This document shows positions 8,826-16,634 of a DNA stretch of 64,000 nt, one piece after another. Location of the stretch: assembly GCA_947488655.1 (NCBI GenBank), contig CANKZZ010000002.1, positions 310,001 to 374,000 of the forward strand. Reading direction: 5' to 3'. Origin of the DNA: an uncultured Psychroserpens sp. GTDB taxonomy: Bacteria; Bacteroidota; Bacteroidia; Flavobacteriales; Flavobacteriaceae. The notes beneath the pieces are model-generated. The model was not told the DNA's origin. It worked only from the letters and a program-made list of their open reading frames with translations, and did no database searches. The position numbers and the translations under genes are program-made. Each line of letters starts with the position of its first letter. Position 1 is the first letter of the stretch.

Positions 8826-9275
8826 ATGAAAACTAATAAAAAATGTAAACATTGTTATCAATTATTTGAATCAAGAAGAAGTAATCATGTGTATTGCACA
8901 ACGAGTTGTAAAACAAAAGCAAGTTACAAGCGAAACAATTATACATACATTTCTGGTCACTTTAAGAAACCAGAAGATCAAGCTTCAGACCAATTATCTG
9001 TACCCATGAATAAAGATGTAGTTGTTGCTTTGCAAGCATTAGAGAATAAAATTCAAGGTCTTAGCCAAAACAAAAGCATTAGCTCAACATCCGTTAAAGA
9101 AGCTGCGTTTGGAACTATTACCGCAGATGTGGGTACTTTTGCAGTCAAAAAGTTATTTGCACCTAAAACGCTGCCTGCAACTAAGGGGGATATTGAAAGC
9201 TTAAAAGAAGAATTAAAACAATTGAAAAAAGCTTTAATGCTTAATAGAGGAAATAAATTTCCAACTAATTTTTAA
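8826..9275 (+). CDS. Small zinc-ribbon-like protein, function unknown
   Basis: This 149-residue protein starts at the ATG at 8826 (MKTNKKCKHC). An in-frame ATG at 8691 would overlap the ATPase gene by 74 bases and add a sequence without zinc-finger character. The N-terminus carries two CxxC-like pairs (CKHCYQLF and YCTTSCKTKASYKRNN, residues 7-37), a pattern seen in small DNA-binding zinc ribbons. The C-terminal half is a predicted coiled coil (KGDIESLKEELKQLKKAL). An AAFGTITADVGTFAVKKLFAP segment in the middle is mildly hydrophobic. It is the last gene of the mobility and replication module before the metal-resistance cargo. I do not recognise the family. Confidence 0.6.
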   Translation: MKTNKKCKHCYQLFESRRSNHVYCTTSCKTKASYKRNNYTYISGHFKKPEDQASDQLSVPMNKDVVVALQALENKIQGLSQNKSISSTSVKEAAFGTITADVGTFAVKKLFAPKTLPATKGDIESLKEELKQLKKALMLNRGNKFPTNF

Positions 9276-9736
9276 AAGAAGATTTAAGGATGAAATTCTT
9301 TTTATTTGTTATTTTTAGTGACTAAAGAATTTCCTTCTAAATGGCATTATTCCAAACATTAGTATAGAGAATATATTTGGCACAATACAACACTTCAGTA
9401 GTGTATCACTCTTATAAAAAATACACCAAGTGTTTTCACTACATTTCATCAAAGAACTCAACAAAACCATTAAAAAAGCAATTGGCTGAACATTTACTAA
9501 AAAAAAATGAGTTTGAGTGTTTAAACCAATTTATTGACAATTAGAGCAACTCTTAACACTACGAATCAAACATTTTAAATCGATGAATAGATAGACAAAT
9601 GGTATATTTTTGTATGGCTTAACTGACACGGAGATTGCTATTATATAGGATATTAGAATTATTAGTTTAATATTTTTTATATCAACCATTATGCAACACC
9701 ATTGCATTAAATAATTTATATATTTGTTTTTATTAT
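9276..9736. other. 461-bp junction between mobility module and metal cargo
   Basis: No intact gene is visible here. A hairpin-forming inverted repeat (GAAATTCTTT at 9292-9301; AAAGAATTTC at 9324-9333) may end the upstream operon, though no T-run follows. A plus-strand frame, 9377-9544, is open from a TTG codon for about 55 codons (LAQYNTSVVYHS to NQFIDN). It has no ATG and no clear ribosome-binding site, so it may be a decayed gene. The last 20 bases hold the candidate promoter for the cargo. Confidence 0.5.
9719..9726 (+). promoter_or_regulatory. Candidate -7 promoter box for the metal cargo
   Basis: TATATTTG is an exact match to the Bacteroidota -7 consensus TAnnTTTG and ends 10 bases before the ATG at 9737, implying a very short leader. 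A TTG at 9702-9704 is closer than the usual -33 spacing, so the upstream half is weak. Confidence 0.45.
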
Positions 9737-10132
9737 ATGAAAATATTCTTTTCCATATCAATGTCTATTTTATTCTTTTTTCAAGGGATTAGCATAGATA
9801 TGGACTTTTGTGGCCCAATTAAAGAAATTTCAAGTGTTATTACCCATTATCAAGAACATAAAGTCTATGGCGACTCTTTCCTTGAATATGTAGTTGAAGA
9901 TTACATTGACAATGATAAAAAAAATGAAGAGCATCATCATAACCCAGATAGGGAAAATACACCTGTTCATTCCCATAATCAATGTTGTCACCCTTTGGTA
10001 TTAATTATAGCCAACAATAATTTGGCTTTGAACGATCGACTAAAGTTTGAAGAGAAAAAACAGTATAATTTACATAAAGTAAACTTCACTTCCAGATATT
10101 TGGAATCACTTTTCCAGCCACCAAGGGCATAA
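9737..10132 (+). CDS. Small secreted Cys/His-rich metal-associated protein
   Basis: This 131-residue protein has an N-terminal hydrophobic signal or anchor (MKIFFSISMSILFFFQG). A single cysteine follows (MDFCGPI), then a His/Asp/Glu-rich stretch (EEHHHNPDRENTPVHSHNQ) and a CCHP motif, and it ends YLESLFQPPRA. The FC...CC...PP layout recalls the HYC/CC/PP type of small proteins often found beside Bacteroidota metal RND pumps, and the gene at 18645 has the same organisation. It probably acts in the periplasm as a metal-binding accessory to the CzcA fusion 122 bases downstream. The function is inferred from composition and position; no enzyme motif is present. Confidence 0.65.
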   Translation: MKIFFSISMSILFFFQGISIDMDFCGPIKEISSVITHYQEHKVYGDSFLEYVVEDYIDNDKKNEEHHHNPDRENTPVHSHNQCCHPLVLIIANNNLALNDRLKFEEKKQYNLHKVNFTSRYLESLFQPPRA

Positions 10133-10254
10133 TTCAGTTTTTTAAAGGATAACTATATCCTATTTCGAGCCTAAATGGTTCTTTTCATTTCGTGTAATTC
10201 TATTTTTTATTTCAGAATTGTACCGAAAAGTTTAACTGAATTAAAACATTTTTT

Positions 10255-13200
10255 ATGATTAATAAAATCATTGATTTTTCAATCAATAACAAATTCATTA
10301 TTGGTTTGCTAACGCTTACCATTGTTGGAGCAGGTATTTGGAGTATGACCCAAGTACCAATCGATGCTGTTCCAGATATTACCAATAACCAAGTACAAGT
10401 CATTACACAAGCACCCAATTTAGGTACAGAGGACATTGAACAATTTGTTACTTATCCTGTAGAAGTCGCAATGAGTAACTTACCTGATGTAAAGGAAATC
10501 CGTTCCATTTCTCGTTTTGGTTTATCTGTGGTGACTATAGTTTTTGACGATGATATGGGAACTTATCTACCGCGTCAATTAGTAGCTGAAAAGCTGAATG
10601 AAGTTAAAGAACAAATCCCGAGTGGTTTTGGTGAGCCAACTATGGGACCAATTTCTTCTGGTTTAGGAGAAATCTATCAATACACACTTAAAGTAAAACC
10701 AGAATATAAAGACAAATATTCGGTTACTGATTTGCGCACAATGCAAGATTGGATTGTACAGCGTCAAATGGCTATGGTAGAAGGTGTTGTTGAAGTAAAC
10801 GCCATAGGTGGAAAAATTAAACAGTACGAAGTTGCTGTTGATCCAAACGAACTGAAAGCTATTGGTTTAACAATTACCGATGTTTTTGAAGCACTTGAAG
10901 CCAATAATCAAAATACTGGTGGTGCATACATTGAAAAGAACCATCAAGCCAATTTTATTCGTGGCGAAGGTTTGGTACGCAGTTTAGAAGATATTAAAAA
11001 GATTACGGTTAAAAACACAAACAATATTCCAATTACCGTAGGCGACATTGCAACGGTACAATTTGGTGCTGCTATTCGTTATGGCGCTTTAACCCAAGAT
11101 GGAGAAGGCGAAGTAGTTGGTGGTTTGGTTATGATGCTTAAAGGCGCTAATTCAAACGATGTTATTGAGAATGTAAAAGTGCGAATGGCTCAAATTGAAA
11201 AATCATTGCCAGAAGGAGTCATTATCGAACCTTTGTTAGACCGAAGCAAATTAATAGCAGAAACAACTTCAACGGTTGCTACCAATCTAATTGAAGGTGC
11301 ATTAATAGTAATATTTGTTCTTATTTTCTTATTAGGTAATTGGCGTGGTGGTTTAATAGTAGCTTCAACAATTCCATTATCACTATTATTCGCATTTATA
11401 CTAATGAATGTTTTTGATGTTTGGGCTAACTTAATGAGTCTGGGAGCAATAGATTTCGGAATTATTGTCGATGGTGCTGTGATTATTGTAGAAAGTACCG
11501 TTTTCCTAATCGCTTCCCAACTCTATAAGAAGAAAAAATTGACTTCCAAAGAACGTGACGGTTTAGCAGCAAATGCCTCAAAAAAAATGATGAATGCTGC
11601 CTTCTTTGGTCAGTTAATTATTCTAATTGTCTTTCTTCCTATTTTGGCATTAGAAGGCATCGAAGGGAAAATGTTCAAACCAATGGCATTGACTTTCATT
11701 TTTGCTATGATAGGTGCGATGGTACTTTGTTTGACGTATGTGCCAATGATGTCTGCATTGGTGTTACGAGCACCAAAAAACGATAAAAAATCTTATGGAG
11801 ATAGATTTGTGCATTGGGTTGAAGACAAGTATCAACCTTTATTGGTAAAAGCATTGCAAAAAGGAAAATGGATTATTGGTATTGCAGTCGTGCTATTCGG
11901 AATTACAGTCTTTATGTTCACGAGAATGGGTGGCGAATTTATTCCACAATTAGATGAAGGTGACATTGCATTTCACGCCATATTAAAACCAGGTAGTTCT
12001 CTTACTGAAACTATTGAAACGACAACAAAAATTGAGCAAATTGTAAAAGCAAAGTTTCCAGAAGTTGAAAAAATTGTAAGTCGAATTGGTGTTGCAGAAA
12101 TTCCAACTGATCCAATGCCAATGGATATTGCAGATGTTTTTGTAATACTGAAACCAAAAAGCGAATGGACTACTGTAGAGACAAAAGATGAACTCATTGA
12201 AAAAATGAAAGAAGCTGTTGAAATAATTCCTGGTGTGAACTATGAGTTTACACAACCTATTGAAATGCGTTTTAATGAATTACTTGAAGGTGTTAGAGAA
12301 GACATTGCTATTAAACTTTATGGAGAAGATATAAATCTACTGTCTCAAAAAGCTGAAGAAATATCTAAAATCATTGCTGGTACAGAAGGTATTGGCGATA
12401 TGAAAGCGGAAGCTACAACTGGTTTACCGCAAATGACAATTACATATAACAGAAGTAAATTGGCACAATACGGACTTCAAATAAATACCTTAAACCAAAT
12501 TGTACAATCAGCATTTGCAGGAGGAATAGCAGGAGTTATTTTTGAAGGTGAAAAGCGGTTTGATTTAGTGGTTAGGTTAAGTTCTCATAATCGTAAAGAC
12601 ATAACAGATGTTCAAAATTTGTTTATCAACTTACCTTCTGGTGCACAAATTCCACTTCGCGAAGTAGCTGATGTGAGTTACAAAGGAGGTCCTATGCAAA
12701 TCAGTAGAGACAATACCAATAGAAGAACCTATGTAGGTATTAACGTAAGAGGTCGTGATGTCAAATCATTGGTAGGCGAAATCAAAACTAAATTAGATGC
12801 ACAATTAGAACTGCCTTCTGGTTATTTCATTCGCTATGGTGGTGCTTTTGAAAATTTAGAACGTGCCAGTAACCGTTTACAAACTGTTGTTCCTATTGCC
12901 TTGTTACTCATTTTTGTACTAATTTATTTTGCTCTAAAATCATTACCACAAACGTTGATGATTTACATAGCAATCCCAATGGCAACCATTGGTGGTGTAG
13001 TAGCATTGTGGTTACGAGATATGCCTTTTAGTATTTCGGCAGGTGTAGGATTCATCGTTTTATTTGGTGTTGCAGTTTTGAATGGATTAGTAATGATTAG
13101 TGGTCTGAATGAGTTGAAAGATGAAGGTGTTACCAATCTAAAAGACAGAATAATAGAAGGAACAAAACGAAGAATCAGACCAATTATGTTAACCGCTCTT

Positions 13201-14589
13201 ACAGATGTATTAGGTTTTTTACCTATGGCAATTTCTGCATCAGCTGGTGCAGAAGTACAACGACCTTTAGCAACCGTTGTTATTGGTGGTTTGTTAACCT
13301 CTACACTATTAACATTATTCGTTTTACCTATATTGTATCATTGGGTAGAAAACAAATCATTCAATTTTAGAGCTGACAAAAAAGTAATTACAGTTACTGC
13401 TATGGTAACTTTTATGTTTTTGTTGCCAATAACAGGAAACGCACAACAAATAAACGATTCGTTATCTATTATTTCGATGCAAGAAGCTGTAAAACTGGCT
13501 AAAGAAAACTATCCAAGTTTAAAACAACGACAGCTTGAAATTGATAAGCAACAACAATTAAAAGGTACTGCTTTCGATTTTGGTACTACCCAAATTTTTA
13601 CGGGTGGCGAAGAAATCAACAATGGAACAGGTATTTATACAACTATTGGTGTTGGGCAATCAAATATAGACGTGTTTGGTATTTCACCAAAGAGAAAATT
13701 ACAGGAGCAACGTATTCAGTTAGCCCAAAAAGCCTTTCAGCTTTCAGAATTAGCTTTAGAATTAGAAGTAAAAAAAGCGTGGGCAAATGCCTTACAGAGT
13801 AAAAGGAAGTATAATTTATACAAAGAGTTAGATTCTATTTATACCAACTTTGAAAAAGCAGTAGCACTAAATTATGAAGTAGAAGCAATTTCACGGTTAG
13901 AATATTCGGCTGCCAAAAATCAAGCCTTACAGATTCAAAATAAATTTATACAATCAAAAAGTGAATATGCTATTGCATTACAACAGTTAAACCTTTGGTT
14001 GGTTTCAGATGATTTTTTCACGGTTTCCGATGAAATTAATATAGAGAGCGAAATAAATGTAGAATCCTTTAGTTTAGAAGCACACCCTTTATATACTATT
14101 TCTCAACTTCAAGTCGCAGAAGCCGAAGCAAACTATAAAACTGCAAAAGCCGAAAATTTACCAAAGTTCAACCTTCAAGGTGGTTTGCAAAAAGTAAATG
14201 GAAATTCTGGATTTTACACTTATCAAGCTGGTATTTCCATACCGTTTTTATCTGGTACAACAAAAGCACAAGTTAGAACAGCAAAAATTGATAGACAAAT
14301 TGCCGAATCAAATATGCAGTTCAAGCAAAAGGAAGTACAATCTAAATTTAATCAAGCTAAAGAAAATTACCAAAAATGGAAAACATCTTGGCTGTTCTAT
14401 AAGAATGAAGTATTACCACTTATTAAAGAACAAAAAACAGGTGCTTTGTTTGCTTATAGAGAAGGAGAGATTGATTACACAGCGTTTACACAACTTATAA
14501 AAGAAGCTATTCAATCGGAATTGGAAGCTCAAACAGCGTTAGTAAACTATTTAGAAAGTACATTTCAATTACAATATTTTAATCAATAA
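10255..14589 (+). CDS. czcA: CzcA-type RND efflux pump fused to CzcC-like outer-membrane factor
   Basis: Residues 1 to about 1035 form a complete heavy-metal RND transporter, and residues 1064-1444 form a TolC/CzcC-type outer-membrane factor. The pump part starts INKIIDFSINNKF and has the APNLGTEDIEQFVTYPVE periplasmic entry. In the fourth membrane helix it has the proton-relay motif DFGIIVDGAV, which marks Zn/Co/Cd pumps rather than Cu/Ag pumps. After the last pump helix (LFVLPILYHWVE) comes a basic stretch, a hydrophobic segment (VTAMVTFMFLLPITGNA) and QQINDSLS, which look exactly like a signal peptide with a cleavage site after Ala1063. The rest (MQEAVKLAKENYPSLKQRQ and onward) is coiled-coil outer-membrane-factor sequence. 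The czcB adaptor begins 4 bases downstream, completing a tripartite pump. The fusion is uninterrupted in this sequence. Confidence 0.93.
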   Translation: MINKIIDFSINNKFIIGLLTLTIVGAGIWSMTQVPIDAVPDITNNQVQVITQAPNLGTEDIEQFVTYPVEVAMSNLPDVKEIRSISRFGLSVVTIVFDDDMGTYLPRQLVAEKLNEVKEQIPSGFGEPTMGPISSGLGEIYQYTLKVKPEYKDKYSVTDLRTMQDWIVQRQMAMVEGVVEVNAIGGKIKQYEVAVDPNELKAIGLTITDVFEALEANNQNTGGAYIEKNHQANFIRGEGLVRSLEDIKKITVKNTNNIPITVGDIATVQFGAAIRYGALTQDGEGEVVGGLVMMLKGANSNDVIENVKVRMAQIEKSLPEGVIIEPLLDRSKLIAETTSTVATNLIEGALIVIFVLIFLLGNWRGGLIVASTIPLSLLFAFILMNVFDVWANLMSLGAIDFGIIVDGAVIIVESTVFLIASQLYKKKKLTSKERDGLAANASKKMMNAAFFGQLIILIVFLPILALEGIEGKMFKPMALTFIFAMIGAMVLCLTYVPMMSALVLRAPKNDKKSYGDRFVHWVEDKYQPLLVKALQKGKWIIGIAVVLFGITVFMFTRMGGEFIPQLDEGDIAFHAILKPGSSLTETIETTTKIEQIVKAKFPEVEKIVSRIGVAEIPTDPMPMDIADVFVILKPKSEWTTVETKDELIEKMKEAVEIIPGVNYEFTQPIEMRFNELLEGVREDIAIKLYGEDINLLSQKAEEISKIIAGTEGIGDMKAEATTGLPQMTITYNRSKLAQYGLQINTLNQIVQSAFAGGIAGVIFEGEKRFDLVVRLSSHNRKDITDVQNLFINLPSGAQIPLREVADVSYKGGPMQISRDNTNRRTYVGINVRGRDVKSLVGEIKTKLDAQLELPSGYFIRYGGAFENLERASNRLQTVVPIALLLIFVLIYFALKSLPQTLMIYIAIPMATIGGVVALWLRDMPFSISAGVGFIVLFGVAVLNGLVMISGLNELKDEGVTNLKDRIIEGTKRRIRPIMLTALTDVLGFLPMAISASAGAEVQRPLATVVIGGLLTSTLLTLFVLPILYHWVENKSFNFRADKKVITVTAMVTFMFLLPITGNAQQINDSLSIISMQEAVKLAKENYPSLKQRQLEIDKQQQLKGTAFDFGTTQIFTGGEEINNGTGIYTTIGVGQSNIDVFGISPKRKLQEQRIQLAQKAFQLSELALELEVKKAWANALQSKRKYNLYKELDSIYTNFEKAVALNYEVEAISRLEYSAAKNQALQIQNKFIQSKSEYAIALQQLNLWLVSDDFFTVSDEINIESEINVESFSLEAHPLYTISQLQVAEAEANYKTAKAENLPKFNLQGGLQKVNGNSGFYTYQAGISIPFLSGTTKAQVRTAKIDRQIAESNMQFKQKEVQSKFNQAKENYQKWKTSWLFYKNEVLPLIKEQKTGALFAYREGEIDYTAFTQLIKEAIQSELEAQTALVNYLESTFQLQYFNQ

Positions 14590-14593
14590 GAAA

Positions 14594-15799
14594 ATGAAAA
14601 ATAGATTATATAAATTATTAGTCATTATAATGTTATCCATTTTTGTTTCTGCTTGCGGAAATAAAGAAAGCCACAAAGAAGACGATGAAAATTCGCATAA
14701 CGAAGAACAAAAGACTGAAGAAAACGATGACAATAACGAGGGCGAAGAAGTGATGCTTACACAACAACAGTTTGAAGCCTTAAAAATGAAAATAGACACC
14801 ATTGCCTCACGCAATATGAGTGGCTATGTGGAAGCCAATGGGACTTTAGAAGTGCCACCACAAAACGAAGCTGCCATAACATCAGTAATTGGTGCTAATG
14901 TAGTTTCTATTGAAGTGATTGAAGGTGACAAAGTGAATAAAGGTCAAGTAGTGGCATATCTTTCACATCCAAATATTATACAAATGCAAACCAATTATTT
15001 AAATGCGTATAGTGATAGTAATTTTTTAAAGAAGAATTATGAGCGTCAACAAAAATTGTACGATGCAGGTGTAGGTTCTGGTGCAAATTACCAAAAAGCT
15101 GAAGCAGAATATGAAGCCTCAAAGGCAATGGTTAAGGGTTTGGAAGCTCAATTGAGATTATTAAACATTAATTCGTCATCGGTACGAAATGGAACAATTG
15201 CTCAAAGTATATCATTACGCAGTCCTATTGAAGGCTATGTGCAAAAGGTAGAAGTAAAAACAGGACAGTATGTTGAACCTCAAACCGAACTCTTTGAAAT
15301 AGTAAATACACATCACGTTCACGCTGATTTAATGGTGTTTGAAAAAGATGTGTATAAAGTTAAGAAAGGTCAAAAAGTAACCTTTAATGTACAAACAATG
15401 CAAGATGAAGAATTAACAGCAGAAATTTATTCGGTAAGTAAAACTTTCGAAGATAATCCTAAAGCGGTGCACGTACACGCAGAAATTGAGAATAAAAAAG
15501 GCATTCTTATTCCTGGAATGTATATTCAAGGGAAAATCCAAACTGAAAATACGAAAACTATGGCGTTGCCCGAAAGTGCCATAGTAAAAGAAGGCGATAG
15601 ATTTTTCGTGTTTTCGGCAGAAAAAGAAAATGAAGATTGGAGTTTTAAACCTATTGAAGTGCTTTTAGGAGCAAAAGATGGCAATTGGATAGCTATTCAA
15701 TTTTCTGAAGATAAAAAACCAAATACAACATTTGCTTATAATAATGCCTATTATCTTATAGCAGAAATGAAAAAAGGCGAAGCAGAACACGAACATTAA
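14594..15799 (+). CDS. czcB: CzcB-like periplasmic adaptor lipoprotein
   Basis: This is the membrane-fusion protein that links the CzcA pump to its outer-membrane factor. The 401-residue protein has a lipobox (IFVSAC, residues 16-21), so it should be lipid-anchored on the periplasmic side. An Asp/Glu/His-rich linker follows (residues 23-55), then the HlyD-type lipoyl and hairpin region (VIEGDKVNKGQVVAYLSHP; LYDAGVGSGANYQKAEAEYEAS) and the beta-barrel domain (GQKVTFNVQTM). It ends with a His-rich KKGEAEHEH tail that could bind metal. It lies 4 bases after the CzcA-CzcC fusion, and the Fur-family gene starts 2 bases after its stop. The substrate, Zn/Cd/Co, is inferred from the pump motif. Confidence 0.92.
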   Translation: MKNRLYKLLVIIMLSIFVSACGNKESHKEDDENSHNEEQKTEENDDNNEGEEVMLTQQQFEALKMKIDTIASRNMSGYVEANGTLEVPPQNEAAITSVIGANVVSIEVIEGDKVNKGQVVAYLSHPNIIQMQTNYLNAYSDSNFLKKNYERQQKLYDAGVGSGANYQKAEAEYEASKAMVKGLEAQLRLLNINSSSVRNGTIAQSISLRSPIEGYVQKVEVKTGQYVEPQTELFEIVNTHHVHADLMVFEKDVYKVKKGQKVTFNVQTMQDEELTAEIYSVSKTFEDNPKAVHVHAEIENKKGILIPGMYIQGKIQTENTKTMALPESAIVKEGDRFFVFSAEKENEDWSFKPIEVLLGAKDGNWIAIQFSEDKKPNTTFAYNNAYYLIAEMKKGEAEHEH

Positions 15800-15801
15800 T
15801 T

Positions 15802-16215
15802 ATGCAAACAATAGAACAATTATTAGAGTCAAAAAATATACGAGTTACGGCAATGCGTTTATTAATTTATAAGTTTCTTGCAGAAAAGGAAGTAGCAGTA
15901 ACATTAAGTGATATAGAAAATGCTTTTGAAAAAGCAGATAGAACGACATTGTACAGAACTATTAAAACATTCGAGGAAAAGGATATTGTGCATCAAATAG
16001 ATGATGGTACAGGAATTACTAAATATGCTTTGTGTGAAAACGGCTGTAATTGCGAGATTGAAACCGATTTGCATTTACATTTTCATTGCAATAACTGTAA
16101 TGAAACCATTTGCTTAACCGAGCATAAAATTCCTCAAATTAAAGTGCCAGATGGTTTTGTGTCAGAGAATGTCAATTTGGTTGTAAAAGGAATTTGTGAT
16201 AAGTGTAGTAGATAA
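15802..16215 (+). CDS. Fur-family metal-responsive repressor
   Basis: This 137-residue regulator has a winged-helix domain (VTAMRLLIYKFL; ADRTTLYRTIKTFEEKDIV) and a C-terminal dimerisation and metal-binding domain. It contains a His-rich HLHFHCNNC followed by ETICL and a final CDKC, the two CxxC pairs of the structural zinc site. An extra CENGCNC cluster precedes them. The class includes Fur, Zur, Mur and PerR. Given the adjacent Zn/Cd genes, a Zur-like or otherwise metal-sensing role is likely but cannot be fixed from sequence. It is embedded in the czc operon (2 bases after czcB), so it may autoregulate that operon. It is the only clear metal-responsive transcription factor in the island. 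Confidence 0.88.
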   Translation: MQTIEQLLESKNIRVTAMRLLIYKFLAEKEVAVTLSDIENAFEKADRTTLYRTIKTFEEKDIVHQIDDGTGITKYALCENGCNCEIETDLHLHFHCNNCNETICLTEHKIPQIKVPDGFVSENVNLVVKGICDKCSR

Positions 16216-16271
16216 CAAATGCACTTCCATTGCACTTACTATTAGATTATTTTTATAAAAAATTAGTGGAA

Positions 16272-16634
16272 ATGAAGTTTAATACTAAAATACCTAAACC
16301 TCTTAAACAGGCTTATAATGAAGAATTAAAACGATATAGTTTCTGTTTAGAAAATAAGCAGTACAGTAATGCTTGGTATCATTTAGAACGCAGTCATATC
16401 ATAGGGCAATCTTACCCAATAGAACATACCTATTCACATTGGTTAATGCTAAAGTTTGGATTTATGCAAAAAGATACTAAAGAAGTACTCGGTCAAATTA
16501 TTAGGTTACTTGTTGGTGGTTGGAAATCATTTATTAACCACGTGCCACTTGGCAATACAGGCGGTGCAAACGTACCACCATTAAAATCTATGCCTATACC
16601 TAATGATATTAAAAATTTATTCAATTCAAAATGA
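16272..16634 (+). CDS. DUF3703 family protein
   Basis: This 120-residue soluble protein starts at the ATG at 16272 (MKFNTKIPKPL). An upstream TTG in frame at 16230 is less likely. It matches what I know of DUF3703: AYNEELKRYSFCLENKQYSNAWYH, LERSHIIGQ, HWLMLKFGF, EVLGQIIRLL, VPLGNTGGANV and PMPIPNDI, in that order. The family is often encoded beside heavy-metal efflux genes, but its biochemical role is unknown. Its TGA overlaps the ATG of the downstream metal ATPase (ATGA), so the two are translationally coupled. A cytosolic partner or chaperone of CadA is a reasonable guess, no more. Confidence 0.8.
   Translation: MKFNTKIPKPLKQAYNEELKRYSFCLENKQYSNAWYHLERSHIIGQSYPIEHTYSHWLMLKFGFMQKDTKEVLGQIIRLLVGGWKSFINHVPLGNTGGANVPPLKSMPIPNDIKNLFNSK

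Noticed and set aside
9531-9761. Minus-strand frame across the cargo junction
   Set aside because: It runs over the candidate promoter and the start of the small secreted protein and has no family resemblance.
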